Positions 53,456 to 61,552 of a DNA stretch of 64,000 bases are shown piece by piece. The position numbers and the translations under genes were made by a program. The DNA lies in assembly GCF_016424485.1 (NCBI RefSeq), contig NZ_JAELUP010000005.1, positions 1 to 64,000 on the forward strand, in the 5' to 3' direction. The notes under the pieces are model-generated. The model ran no database searches. It saw nothing but the letters and a program-made list of their open reading frames with translations, and was not told where the DNA came from. Position 1 is the first letter of the stretch; each line of letters starts with the position of its first letter. Source of the DNA: Paenibacillus roseus. GTDB taxonomy: Bacteria > Bacillota > Bacilli > Paenibacillales > Paenibacillaceae.

Positions 53456-53935
53456 TTAATATCCCATCTCTTTGAGTACACGGGACAACACTTTCAGCCG
53501 TTCCCCGATCATCTCGCTATCGTCACTAAGCGCCTGGGCAAACAGCTTAATATCCTGATCAATCATCGGATTCTCGTCGCACACGGATACGGTCATCGCG
53601 TCTCCCTGCAGCCCTACGCGGTCAATCGTCGAATGCTCTGGATCATACATCTTCGGGAAACGGTACGCCTCCTGGAAATACAAGCTGCTCCGGCAAATCA
53701 GAATTGCAAGGTCAAGCACGCGATGCATAGGCAGCTCCTCTGACTGTCTGGACCACTTCTCCCCTGTATATCTCCATACCTTGGCTGAGATATCTACCTT
53801 GCCCCGGTCATTCCACTGCGCCAAACCTAGAGACAGACCTTTGGCATCGGAATTGCCGGCATAACGGCCGTCAACCCGTTCATAATTTTCTGAGATGATA
53901 ACAGGTTTATGTTTCAAAGTTGTAGGAATTTTCAT
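53456..53935 (-). CDS. DUF6530-family protein
   Basis: 159 residues from ATG 53935; TGGAG lies about 9 bases upstream, whereas the frame start at 53950 would overlap that site. The sequence (KIPTTLKHKPVIISENYERV, LSLGLAQWNDRG, WSRQSEELPMHRVLDLAILI) resembles the DUF6530 proteins of Bacillus and Paenibacillus. It has no signal peptide or membrane segment. Function unknown. The following gene (GIY-YIG) starts 115 bases downstream. Confidence 0.75.
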   Translation of the reverse strand: MKIPTTLKHKPVIISENYERVDGRYAGNSDAKGLSLGLAQWNDRGKVDISAKVWRYTGEKWSRQSEELPMHRVLDLAILICRSSLYFQEAYRFPKMYDPEHSTIDRVGLQGDAMTVSVCDENPMIDQDIKLFAQALSDDSEMIGERLKVLSRVLKEMGY

Positions 53936-54009
53936 TTTTTCACACTCCAAGTCGATGATATAGCAATTTGCGGATCACTTATTTGCAGGAAGCATAGGTT
54001 AATATAGAG

Positions 54010-54049
54010 ATTTAGTGATTTAGTAATTCAGTTATTTAGTAATTTAGTA
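54010..54049. repeat. Five tandem copies of an 8-bp unit (ATTTAGTA)
   Basis: Units read ATTTAGTG, ATTTAGTA, ATTCAGTT, ATTTAGTA, ATTTAGTA without gaps. The array lies 75 bases upstream of the DUF6530 start, in its presumed promoter region. Confidence 0.8.
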
Positions 54050-54121
54050 AATATGAATCTAATCATAACCTCCCCTCCCTCGTTTGTCAATTGAGGGTAG
54101 GGAGCATTATGAATGATTACG

Positions 54122-54904
54122 TTAGGTCAACGGCAGCCATTCAAGCACACGCTTTATTTTGGCATCCCAATAGCGCCAATCGTGTTTTCCAGCCTCTTCT
54201 TCATAAGTGACCTCAAGACCTATATTTTGGACATGGGCCAGGAAGCGCTGGTTGTCAGCATACAAGAAATCTTCTGTACCGCAGCATTGAAAAAGCTTTG
54301 GAACAGGTGCATCGCTGCGCTTCAACCTCGACGCCAATTCGAACAGATCATTGTCGCTGCCCTTTGCCTCGTCCTGGGAACCAAAAATAAGGTTATATTC
54401 GGTTTGACCAAGCGGTCTCCCCTCGTCAGCCAAAGTTAAAATATCCATTGCGCCCGATAGACTGGCAACAGCTGCAAACCGTTCCGGATGCCTAAGCCCC
54501 AATTTGAATGCGCCGTACCCTCCCATCGAAAGTCCCGCGGCAAAGCGTTCTTCCCGGCGGTCAGACAAAGGAAACAAGGATTCTGCAATGTGAGGCAATT
54601 CCTCGCTAATAAACGTCCAGTAGTTATGTCCATGCTTCATATCGGTATAGAAGCCGCGATAGACGGTCGGCATGATGACAGCCAAGTTCATCCCGCTGAC
54701 ATCACGTTCAATTGACGTTGCTCTCTGCCATATCGTATGGTCGTCCGATAATCCGTGCAGCAGGTAGAGCGTAGGAAATTTACTTTTATCCCCCAGTTTG
54801 CCGCTCTGCTTGGCTTGATTATAGCCGGGAACGGGCAAAATGACATTCATAGTAACAGAGAGTCCAAGTGTCTCTGCAAAATAATTGCACTGTATAAGAG
54901 CCAT
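54122..54904 (-). CDS. Esterase of the putative esterase/CE1-like family
   Basis: 260 residues from ATG 54904, eight bases after AGGAGG; GTG 54913 overlaps the site. No signal peptide is visible. An alpha/beta fold is shown by [14 protein letters not shown], the nucleophile motif [14 protein letters not shown], and a late His in [10 protein letters not shown]. It resembles acetylesterase or S-formylglutathione hydrolase-like proteins, and in a glycan-degrading genome may remove acetyl or feruloyl groups from imported sugars. That role is inferred. A 29-bp mobile-element remnant lies 50 bases upstream. Confidence 0.85.
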   Translation of the reverse strand: MALIQCNYFAETLGLSVTMNVILPVPGYNQAKQSGKLGDKSKFPTLYLLHGLSDDHTIWQRATSIERDVSGMNLAVIMPTVYRGFYTDMKHGHNYWTFISEELPHIAESLFPLSDRREERFAAGLSMGGYGAFKLGLRHPERFAAVASLSGAMDILTLADEGRPLGQTEYNLIFGSQDEAKGSDNDLFELASRLKRSDAPVPKLFQCCGTEDFLYADNQRFLAHVQNIGLEVTYEEEAGKHDWRYWDAKIKRVLEWLPLT

Positions 54905-54953
54905 TGCAGCCACCTCCTGCTTGAATACATCTATTTTGTCGTACGAAATTTAT

Positions 54954-54982
54954 GGCTCAAAACCAAAATTAGTGGTTGAGCC
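54954..54982 (+). mobile_element. 29-bp remnant of the MITE-like element (copy C) with 8-bp target duplication
   Basis: 29 bp beginning GGCTCAAAACC and ending GTGGTTGAGCC, identical to the reverse complement of the right end of copy A (36160-36188). Perfect octamers AAATTTAT flank it (54946-54953 and 54983-54990). Its own ends are a 7-bp inverted repeat (GGCTCAA/TTGAGCC). It is either a copy reduced by internal deletion or a minimal unit that moved. Confidence 0.85.
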
Positions 54983-55096
54983 AAATTTATTGTACGAAAA
55001 AAGATCAACCCTAACAACTGGAATGCCTCAATCGCGACTTCAACTTCCAATTTAAATGCGTTGTCCCAGAGGCAAAACAAAAAGCCACAGCCGGAT

Positions 55097-55390
55097 TCAA
55101 CTCCGGAGTGACCTTGTTGCATTTACTTTTTTCGTATAAATGATTTTCTTAATACTATCGCTTGACAGACAGAATTGCTCTGCCAGTTGGACAATAGTCG
55201 ATCCTTCCGCATATTTACGGCGGATATCGAGATTTCGCTCCTGCAGGTAGACCCTGCTCCCCGAATTCTCGCCCCAGGACTTGCGCGTCCCTTCAGGCTT
55301 GGGGATGTAGACCATTCCACCATGTATATACTTTTGAATTTCCTTCAGCAATTCTTCGGGAAAAATAACATCTGCGTTCACATATTTCAT
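55097..55390 (-). CDS. CD3324-family small DNA-binding-like protein
   Basis: 97 residues from ATG 55390, with AAGGAG upstream; an in-frame start eleven codons earlier has no site. KYVNADVIFPEELLKEIQKY, YIPKPEGTRKSWGENSGSR and LAEQFCLSSDSIKKIIY are typical of the CD3324 family, whose C-terminus resembles a Mor-type helix-turn-helix. It may be a transcription factor; targets unknown. Confidence 0.85.
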   Translation of the reverse strand: MKYVNADVIFPEELLKEIQKYIHGGMVYIPKPEGTRKSWGENSGSRVYLQERNLDIRRKYAEGSTIVQLAEQFCLSSDSIKKIIYTKKVNATRSLRS

Positions 55391-55475
55391 GATAGCTCGC
55401 TCCTTAGATTTTATAATCTTCAAGGAAGCAAAGTCTATCTTATGAACATCCGTGATTCTTTATTTAAAGCGGTTA

Positions 55476-55598
55476 CTACACCTGTGCTCTATACAAACAA
55501 CCGCCGTTGTTCACCAATAGACTTTGCATAGAGCGAATTTTTAATTTCCACATCGATCGAACCCACCTTTCTTTAAAATCCTCTTGACTGTATTCCAT
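55476..55598 (-). CDS. Possible 40-residue small protein or gene remnant
   Basis: ATG 55598 follows GGAGG by 9 bases and gives 40 residues (MEYSQEDFKERW at the start) with no recognisable family. An overlapping frame from GTG at about 55548 also reads protein-like (MEIKNSLYAKSIGEQRRLFV), then meets a stop, and continues open after it. This suggests a decayed gene with a frameshift rather than a functional one. The surrounding gap (55391-55725) shows nothing else. Confidence 0.25.
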   Translation of the reverse strand: MEYSQEDFKERWVRSMWKLKIRSMQSLLVNNGGCLYRAQV

Positions 55599-55725
55599 CA
55601 ACGTCTACCTCCAATTATACGATATAATGGGGATTTTTTTAATTTTTACATACTTATTATAAATACGGACCCCAAGCAAAGATAGGTAAAAAACAGTTCT
55701 AAATCAATTTTGCATTCTCATTTTA

Positions 55726-55946
55726 GGTTAGGCTCAAAACCAAAATCAGTGCTTGACCACTAGCGAGGGGGGAACGCTGCGTGGCAAAGGATTCTTCCGA
55801 TCGCTGTTAAAGCCCGATTCCTTCATTTGATGAGCGTTTGCAGGGGGAATCGGGCTTAAAAGGCGACCGCTGTCGCTTCTCCAGAATTCCTTTGCCCCTT
55901 CGCTGCTCTCTCCTGTCTGGCAAGCACTGATTTTTAGGTTGAGTCC
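55726..55946 (-). mobile_element. Non-coding MITE-like element, copy B, with 8-bp target duplication
   Basis: 221 bp, in the opposite orientation to copy A and similar along its whole length by eye (shared blocks include GCAGCGAAGGGGCA, GGAATTCTGGAGAA, GGAATCGGGCTTTAACAGCG). The flanks are perfect octamers TCATTTTA (55718-55725 and 55947-55954), which define the ends. The left end carries five extra bases (GGTTA) before GGCTCAAAACC. The central GGGCTT hairpin is intact. The right-hand octamer includes the stop codon of the small membrane-protein ORF that follows. Confidence 0.87.
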
Positions 55947-55951
55947 TCATT

Positions 55952-56074
55952 TTATATGTTAAATAAGTTCTTGAATAATCCAATCAGCCCGCCCGGAAGG
56001 AGGAATTTTTTGACCAGCAGCAAAACGATAATCAATCCAATTACCATGGCAACTTTACCAACTGTTTTATTCAC
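55952..56074 (-). CDS. 40-residue single-pass membrane protein at the end of the YtrA-type ABC operon
   Basis: GTG 56074 follows GAGGGG by 7 bases and encodes 40 residues: a short polar start (MNKTVGK), one hydrophobic segment (VAMVIGLIIVLLLV), KKFLLPGG, and a second hydrophobic stretch (LIGLFKNLFNI). It begins 26 bases after the ATPase stop, so it is probably the last gene of the operon. Mobile element B ends 5 bases after its stop codon. I do not recognise a family. It could be a small partner of the ABC transporter. Confidence 0.55.
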   Translation of the reverse strand: MNKTVGKVAMVIGLIIVLLLVKKFLLPGGLIGLFKNLFNI

Positions 56075-56100
56075 TGTAAATCCCCTCTCTTGCATATGGA

Positions 56101-56973
56101 TTATTCGTTCAATAGCCGTTCCATCAGTTCATCCAGCGACAGCGGTTGGTCCCTGACAATCGGAATCTGGTTGGCATTCAGGCTATCAAGCGTCTCCTGC
56201 CAATTCCGGGTAATGAGATGAGGATAGGGATAGCCGTTATATTCCACAACGCCCGGGATCACAGACAGATCAGGCAGTTTGTCAGCAGACAGCCATACCC
56301 GGCGCCAGGATTGGATTAGCCTATCCTTTTCCAACGGTCCTTCAATCCTCCCATTCTTAAGCAAAAGAATCTGATCGGCAAACTGTCGAATATCTTCGAT
56401 TGCATGGGTTGTCATCAGCACCGTCCGTTCAATCCGTTCCGCATCCTCTACCAGCATTTCCTTGAATCGATTGCGGCTATTAATATCGAGACCGTTGGTC
56501 GGTTCGTCCAGCAGCAATACAGGCGCTTGCGTACTTAATGCCAGCGTCAGCGCGACCTTTTTTCGCTCTCCCTGGGACATTTTTTCGTAGCGTTTGTCTA
56601 AGGGAACTTTGAACTGCTCCGCCCGTCTCAGAAAATGACTGCGCTCCCAGGAAGCATACCACGGGGCAATCATGTCCCCCATCTGGCCCAGGGTAAAGAG
56701 CTCGCAGCCTTCGAGCGGATCGGGAGCAAAGGCAATCAGTTGTTTGATTCTATGTTCATCTTGAGGATAGCTTCTCCCGTATATTTCGATGATGCCTGAA
56801 GCAGGCTTCATCAGGTTCATGCAGCATTTCAACAATGTACTCTTGCCTGAGCTGTTCGGACCGAGAAGCGCATAGGTCATGTTCGGCTCAAGCTCCAGAT
56901 CGATCGGTCCAAGATGAATATCATCCTGTTGCTTGACCAGTTGCTTGATATGTAACGGAATTCCGCTGTTCAT
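56101..56973 (-). CDS. ABC transporter ATPase (YtrB-type)
   Basis: 290 residues with Walker A (LLGPNSSGKSTLLK), signature (MSQGERKKVALTLAL), Walker B (VLLLDEPTNGLD) and switch His (TTHAIED). It pairs with the permease encoded upstream to form an exporter-like ABC system of the Ytr type, linked in relatives to cell-envelope antibiotics. The start overlaps the GntR stop by 4 bases, so the two are translated together. Confidence 0.92.
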   Translation of the reverse strand: MNSGIPLHIKQLVKQQDDIHLGPIDLELEPNMTYALLGPNSSGKSTLLKCCMNLMKPASGIIEIYGRSYPQDEHRIKQLIAFAPDPLEGCELFTLGQMGDMIAPWYASWERSHFLRRAEQFKVPLDKRYEKMSQGERKKVALTLALSTQAPVLLLDEPTNGLDINSRNRFKEMLVEDAERIERTVLMTTHAIEDIRQFADQILLLKNGRIEGPLEKDRLIQSWRRVWLSADKLPDLSVIPGVVEYNGYPYPHLITRNWQETLDSLNANQIPIVRDQPLSLDELMERLLNE

Positions 56974-57386
56974 CGCCCCTTTGTTCCCCTTTCCTTCATA
57001 AGCTCCAAGAGTACTTTTTCAAAAGTTTCCCGTGTCTTCGCCTCGTCATTTTGCAGCCGGAGACTCATTTCTACGGCGGTGCGAAAAGCCTGATACAGAC
57101 TTTCATCGGCGACATGCTGCTTTTCTTCCGCTTGAACATCGGCTACGAATGTCCCTTTACCCTGAACGGTTTGTATGAATTTGCGCTGCTCCAAATTTTG
57201 ATAAGCCCGGTTCACTGTAATCACGCTGCAGGATAAATCGCTGGCGAGCGCACGTATGGAAGGCAGCGGCATCCCTGGCTTTAGCTGGCCGCTAACAATA
57301 AAGGAGATCAGTTGTTGTTCAATCTGATGATAGATGGGCTCCCTGCTATGCTCAGAGATTTGGATTGGCAGTTGAATCTCCGACAC
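56970..57386 (-). CDS. GntR-family regulator (YtrA type)
   Basis: 138 residues: an N-terminal winged helix (EPIYHQIEQQLISFIVSG, SIRALASDLSCSVITVNRAY, VQGKGTFV) and the short helical tail typical of the YtrA subfamily. Such proteins repress their own ABC operon until envelope stress. Here the gene is third in the operon rather than first. It lies 7 bases after the permease gene and overlaps the ATPase gene by 4 bases. Confidence 0.92.
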   Translation of the reverse strand: MSEIQLPIQISEHSREPIYHQIEQQLISFIVSGQLKPGMPLPSIRALASDLSCSVITVNRAYQNLEQRKFIQTVQGKGTFVADVQAEEKQHVADESLYQAFRTAVEMSLRLQNDEAKTRETFEKVLLELMKERGTKGR

Positions 57387-57393
57387 CTCCTTT

Positions 57394-58143
57394 CTATGAG
57401 AAATCCCGCTTGAGCAGACGTCTCGTCAAGGACTGCTGGAACACCCCGACCCCAATAAGTCCGACCAGAATGGATATAACCGAAGGCAAGACCAGACTGT
57501 GCTGCACGGCCTCAATCATGCTCACATAAATCGGCTTGCCCAGAGCGTAATGCAGCAAGGAAACGAGCCCAACCATCAGCACAATGATGACCATTGCCAC
57601 CACAGCAAGAGTAGTACCTTTCGCACCGAATTCAAAAAACGGATGGATACCATTGATTGCTAGTGCGTATCCAACCCACATCAGCAAATAAACAATATAT
57701 TGCCAAATGTTGATAAGCTCAGAAAACGCCGGCCAGCTCACCTGGACGAACATGTATAAAAATGCGGTCATTGTAGCTGCAAAGCAAATCAGCATATGAA
57801 ACATGCGGCTCCAGGCTACGACTTTAACAGGGATCGGCCACATCCGGTAAAAGCTGAGTCTTTTCAAAAACGGTTCATCTGCAAGCATGCTCCAGCTCAA
57901 ATACTCCTTGGAGACAGAGAGCGCCCCCAGTGTAGGCAGCATCGCCAAAAGCACCAGATCCGGATAAAACGTTGTATAGAGATCGGCAATCGCCATTCTC
58001 CCTTCAATTGCAGTTGCAACCGACTTGCCGCAAATATAACCTAGCATTGCCGAGAACAGCACCGTCAACAGCAGCGCATACAACCGGGGCTTCAATTCAT
58101 TCAAGGCCATTACCAACGCGTAACGCATATCATTCACACTCAT
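57394..58143 (-). CDS. ABC-2-like permease subunit
   Basis: 249 residues with six hydrophobic segments, the first near 20-40 (LYALLLTVLFSAMLGYICGK) and the last near 220-240. No ATPase motif. It would form the membrane channel for the ATPase encoded in the same operon. The start overlaps the upstream small export protein gene by 4 bases. Confidence 0.85.
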   Translation of the reverse strand: MSVNDMRYALVMALNELKPRLYALLLTVLFSAMLGYICGKSVATAIEGRMAIADLYTTFYPDLVLLAMLPTLGALSVSKEYLSWSMLADEPFLKRLSFYRMWPIPVKVVAWSRMFHMLICFAATMTAFLYMFVQVSWPAFSELINIWQYIVYLLMWVGYALAINGIHPFFEFGAKGTTLAVVAMVIIVLMVGLVSLLHYALGKPIYVSMIEAVQHSLVLPSVISILVGLIGVGVFQQSLTRRLLKRDFS

Positions 58144-58625
58144 GCATCTCCACCCGAAGTAATGCCCAGGAAGTCAAATCCGTAATAAGCTGCAACTGCT
58201 GCAAGAACAGTCGTAACCAGCAGCCCGGCTGTCAGCCAGAACGTAACCGCTCTGCGCGGGGCCTTGAACATCATCGCAAATGCCGCAGCGATCTCCGTGC
58301 CGATAAGCAGCGGTCCGACTATTGCCAAACCCGGGAGCCCGTATTTGACAAAAATACGATGCGCAAGCTCTCGGCTTTTGCCCTCCTTTTTCGTTTCTCC
58401 CCTCCCGCGCCGTCTTTTTGCCCGCCACTGCTGATACCTGTCAAAAGCAAAAACAACCAGCAGCATGACCAACCAGTTTCCTAGAAAAGCGGCAATACTG
58501 ACTGCAACGGGGTTTAATCCGAATGCAATACCAAGTGTCACAACAACGGCGGATTCAAGCCAAGGCAGCGCAGCCAGAAAAAACACTGCGAGATATGTCC
58601 ACTCTTTTAAATACTCTGTAATCAC
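58140..58625 (-). CDS. Small multidrug export family protein (COG2426)
   Basis: 161 residues from GTG 58625, seven bases after AAGGAGG. Four or so hydrophobic segments surround a basic cytoplasmic loop (QWRAKRRRGRGETKKEGK). PWLESAVVVTLGIAFGLNP and VKYGLPGLAIVGPLLIGTEIAAAFA are typical of the Sm_multidrug_ex family (DedA-like fold). It opens the operon, which is unusual for a YtrA-type cluster, and probably shares its envelope-stress role. Confidence 0.88.
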   Translation of the reverse strand: MITEYLKEWTYLAVFFLAALPWLESAVVVTLGIAFGLNPVAVSIAAFLGNWLVMLLVVFAFDRYQQWRAKRRRGRGETKKEGKSRELAHRIFVKYGLPGLAIVGPLLIGTEIAAAFAMMFKAPRRAVTFWLTAGLLVTTVLAAVAAYYGFDFLGITSGGDA

Positions 58626-58659
58626 ATAAGTGCCTCCTTCGAACGATTTAGGTGTTAAT

Positions 58660-58706
58660 GTGTTTATATGTATATATACAGTATATCACACTAATGCAAT
58701 TGTCAA
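58660..58706 (-). promoter_or_regulatory. Promoter and likely GntR operator of the YtrA-type operon
   Basis: On the minus strand a perfect TTGACA (58701-58706) is followed by TATACT (58680-58685) with a short 15-base spacer. Alternating TATA runs containing the palindrome GTATATATAC (58670-58679) cover and follow the -10, and GTG...CAC flanks lie outside. An off-length spacer with a palindrome over the -10 suits a repressed promoter. Confidence 0.5.
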
Positions 58707-58728
58707 TCCCTGTTGGAGTCCAGCGCAG

Positions 58729-58760
58729 AAAAAAATGGCTCTCGGTCTGCACCGGAGCCA
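58729..58760 (-). terminator. Terminator of the second Opp/App operon
   Basis: TGGCTC (58736-58741) pairs with GAGCCA (58755-58760), followed on the minus strand by seven T residues. Confidence 0.85.
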
Positions 58761-58776
58761 CTTTCACTATAAACAA

Positions 58777-60603
58777 TTATTTTGTTGCTACAAACGCCTT
58801 ATCTTGCGATACAGCCAATTGGTTCAGGTACAGATTTGTACCATCGCCGATTGCGTAGTTCAGAATTCGTTTGTTAACCGGAACTACCGCTGCACGGTAC
58901 AGGGTAGGGAACACTGGCACTTCCTCTACCATCAGCTGTTGCCATTCATTGTAGGTTTCCTTGCGTACGTTCAGGTCGAATGCTTCCGCAGACATCCCTT
59001 TTGTCAGCAGCTCATCATTTTTCTCGCTTGCATATCTGGAGAAGTTGAACAAGGCTTCGCGTCCATACAGGTTTTGCGGATTTACGTCGATGCCGACATT
59101 CCAAGCGGCCTGGTACACATCGACTTTAGGATCATCCTCGCCCTTGCTGCCGACGCGGTCGTAGAACGTATTGAATTCAATCATTTCCAGGTTGACATTC
59201 AAGCCAATAGCTGCCCAGGATTGAACATAGTAACGGGAAAGCGGCTCCGCAATGTCTGAACCTGTCATGGAAATGAAGTTGATCACCAGTTCGCTTCCGT
59301 CCGGATTCGTACGGAATTCGCCATCTTTCTTGTAGCCTGCTTCATCCAGGATGCGATTTGCCTCTTCAGGGTTATAGACGAATCCAGGATTGGAATCGTC
59401 GTGGAACTCCGGATGAGACGGCGGAATCAATGTAGTCGCATTCCAGCGCAGACCATGGTAGAAGCGTTTGCCGACCTGGTCATTGTCAACAGCCAGAGCC
59501 ATCGCTTTACGCAGGTTTACATCCGCCATTTTTGCGTTAGGGTTTGGTACGACAGCATTCTTTTCCTTATCCCATGAACCAAGCTTGAAGCCAATGTACG
59601 TGTACGCACGGTCAATCATGCCCAAGTATTCCACGTTGGACATTTTAGCATTGTCCGGGAACTGTTCAATCGGGAAGTCACTGATCAAATCAACTGCGCC
59701 AGTCTCAAGCTGCTGTACAATTGTAGTCGGGTTGATAACTTTCAGGGTCACCTTGTCCAGGTTAGGCTCGCCGCGCCAGTAGTCCGTGTTTTTCACAAAT
59801 ACAACCGATTCACCCGGTACGATACTTTCGACTTTGAACGCTCCATAGCCGATCGGCTTTTCGCGAACTTCTTTGGAAGCAGACATCTTGGCCACTTCCA
59901 TATTGCCGAAGATATGCTTCGCCAGCGGATAGTTCCAGATTCCGCCCGTCAGCAAAGAAGGGTTGGACTTGATAAACGTAATTTGCAATTTTTTGTCGCT
60001 TAGTACCTTGATACCGGAAATTTTCTCCGCTTTGCCATCATGGTACTCGGTCATGCCTTCAACATTAGTGAAGTCCTGACCATAGCGTGGGCCATTATAA
60101 TCTTTATGACCAATTACCTCATACGCGAACTCCCAGTCCTCCGCTGTTACCGGCTTGCCATCCTGCCAGTTAACATTGTCGCGAATGGTGAACGTAAAGG
60201 TGCGTCCGTCCTCCGAAACCTCATAGGTTGCCGCGCCGTCATTGGTGTAGACGTAATTGGCGTCCCAAGTAAGGAGCGACTCATCGAACCACTGAAGCAC
60301 TTTGGAATCCGGGTTCCCGCCATAGAAGTTGAAGTTCAGAATGCCTTCAAACGGCGTATCCGATACGAGACCGTAAGTGATAGAACCGCCTTTGATCGGT
60401 TCCCCTTCATTCGTCTTTACATTTTTGAAATCCTTGATGTTGTAAAGGCCGTCTTCAGCAGGCTTGGTCGCTTCGCCGCCATTGTTTCCGCCATTACTTC
60501 CGCCATTTGATGGCGTGTTGTTGCCTTTGTCAGAGCTGCAGGCTGCAAGCACTACAGTCAAAGCCAGCATCAGAGTTAAAATCGACAAAAAAGACTTTTT
60601 CAA
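58777..60603 (-). CDS. Family 5 peptide-type substrate-binding lipoprotein (OppA/AppA-like)
   Basis: 608 residues from TTG 60603, eight bases after GGGAGG. The signal peptide ends in VVLAAC (Cys22) and is followed by a Ser/Gly/Asn-rich linker. Family 5 signature: YEVSEDGRTFTFTIRDNVNWQDGKPVTAEDWEFAYE. KPIGYGAFKVE and the C-terminal LVEEVPVFPTLYR fit peptide-binding OppA/AppA proteins. It is the last gene of an operon ordered ATPase-ATPase-permease-permease-binding protein, 17 bases after OppC. Ligand not determined; an oligopeptide is the default. Confidence 0.92.
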   Translation of the reverse strand: MKKSFLSILTLMLALTVVLAACSSDKGNNTPSNGGSNGGNNGGEATKPAEDGLYNIKDFKNVKTNEGEPIKGGSITYGLVSDTPFEGILNFNFYGGNPDSKVLQWFDESLLTWDANYVYTNDGAATYEVSEDGRTFTFTIRDNVNWQDGKPVTAEDWEFAYEVIGHKDYNGPRYGQDFTNVEGMTEYHDGKAEKISGIKVLSDKKLQITFIKSNPSLLTGGIWNYPLAKHIFGNMEVAKMSASKEVREKPIGYGAFKVESIVPGESVVFVKNTDYWRGEPNLDKVTLKVINPTTIVQQLETGAVDLISDFPIEQFPDNAKMSNVEYLGMIDRAYTYIGFKLGSWDKEKNAVVPNPNAKMADVNLRKAMALAVDNDQVGKRFYHGLRWNATTLIPPSHPEFHDDSNPGFVYNPEEANRILDEAGYKKDGEFRTNPDGSELVINFISMTGSDIAEPLSRYYVQSWAAIGLNVNLEMIEFNTFYDRVGSKGEDDPKVDVYQAAWNVGIDVNPQNLYGREALFNFSRYASEKNDELLTKGMSAEAFDLNVRKETYNEWQQLMVEEVPVFPTLYRAAVVPVNKRILNYAIGDGTNLYLNQLAVSQDKAFVATK

Positions 60604-60619
60604 TTACTTTTCCTCCCTT

Positions 60620-61525
60620 TTATCCTTTTCTTTGTCTTGCATCCGTCGCACGCTTTAATGCTTGTCCGACATTATTTATACTCAACATCAATACCAGAAT
60701 CAGCACTGATGCAGGTAACCAGATCCACCATCTGAATTCAAGAGTTTGCGGGTTTCTTGCATAACTCACCAATGTGCCCAGGCTTGGCGTGCTCTCAGGG
60801 AATCCGAAGCCAAGGAACGACAATCCGGATTCAAGACCGATATTCGCAGCCAGGTTCAGCGTCATCGAGACGATAATAATCGAGCTCAAGTTCGGAAGCA
60901 CCTGGGTGAACATAATTTTGAAGTCGGAGGAACCCAAAGTTTTGGATGCGTGGACATACTCCAGTTCCCTCTCCTGAAGCGCCTTGGAACGGATCATTCT
61001 GGCAATCCCCATCCAGAGAAACGCCGTCATAATAAGCGAGAACGAAACAACATTGTATTTTGGCACCGCTGTAACAAAAGCAATAATGATCATAATCGCA
61101 GGCAAAATCATGAAGAAATCCAGAATCCGCATTAATATATTGTCTATTGTGCCCCCATAATAACCGGAAACCAGCCCCAGCAAAATGCCGATGAATCCGG
61201 TCATCAGCGTTACAATGATCCCAATGCTCAGAGAGTTTCTTGTGCCAATGATCAACTGCCCGAATACATCGCGGCCGCCGTAGTCGGTACCCAGCCAAAA
61301 CTGGGCGGACGGCTTCTGGTACAAGGAGAACAAATCGACCGTAACAATTTGTTTCTGATCCAGCACCAGCGAAATTCCGTACACGGCAACAACAATCAGG
61401 CCGATGAATATTAAAGATATAAGCGCCACTTTGTCTCTCACAATTTCCCGCCACAGAATTGACAGCCCTGACGGGCTCTTTTCGAATTTCTGCGGCTGAG
61501 GCGGCACATTGTTCGCCTTACCCAT
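60620..61525 (-). CDS. Opp/App-type permease (OppC-like)
   Basis: 301 residues from ATG 61525, chosen for GAGGTG six bases upstream over GTG 61534. It has a cytoplasmic N-terminus, six membrane segments, WLGTDYGGRDVFGQLI (OppC signature) and the permease loop LEYVHASKTLGSSDFKI. It pairs with the upstream OppB-like subunit. Confidence 0.93.
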   Translation of the reverse strand: MGKANNVPPQPQKFEKSPSGLSILWREIVRDKVALISLIFIGLIVVAVYGISLVLDQKQIVTVDLFSLYQKPSAQFWLGTDYGGRDVFGQLIIGTRNSLSIGIIVTLMTGFIGILLGLVSGYYGGTIDNILMRILDFFMILPAIMIIIAFVTAVPKYNVVSFSLIMTAFLWMGIARMIRSKALQERELEYVHASKTLGSSDFKIMFTQVLPNLSSIIIVSMTLNLAANIGLESGLSFLGFGFPESTPSLGTLVSYARNPQTLEFRWWIWLPASVLILVLMLSINNVGQALKRATDARQRKG

Positions 61526-61552
61526 TTCCTTCACCTCAGCGTTTTGGAGTTC

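Noticed and set aside
54010..54049. Possible CRISPR-like repeat
   Set aside because: Units are 8 bp with no spacers and no cas genes nearby; it is a simple tandem array.
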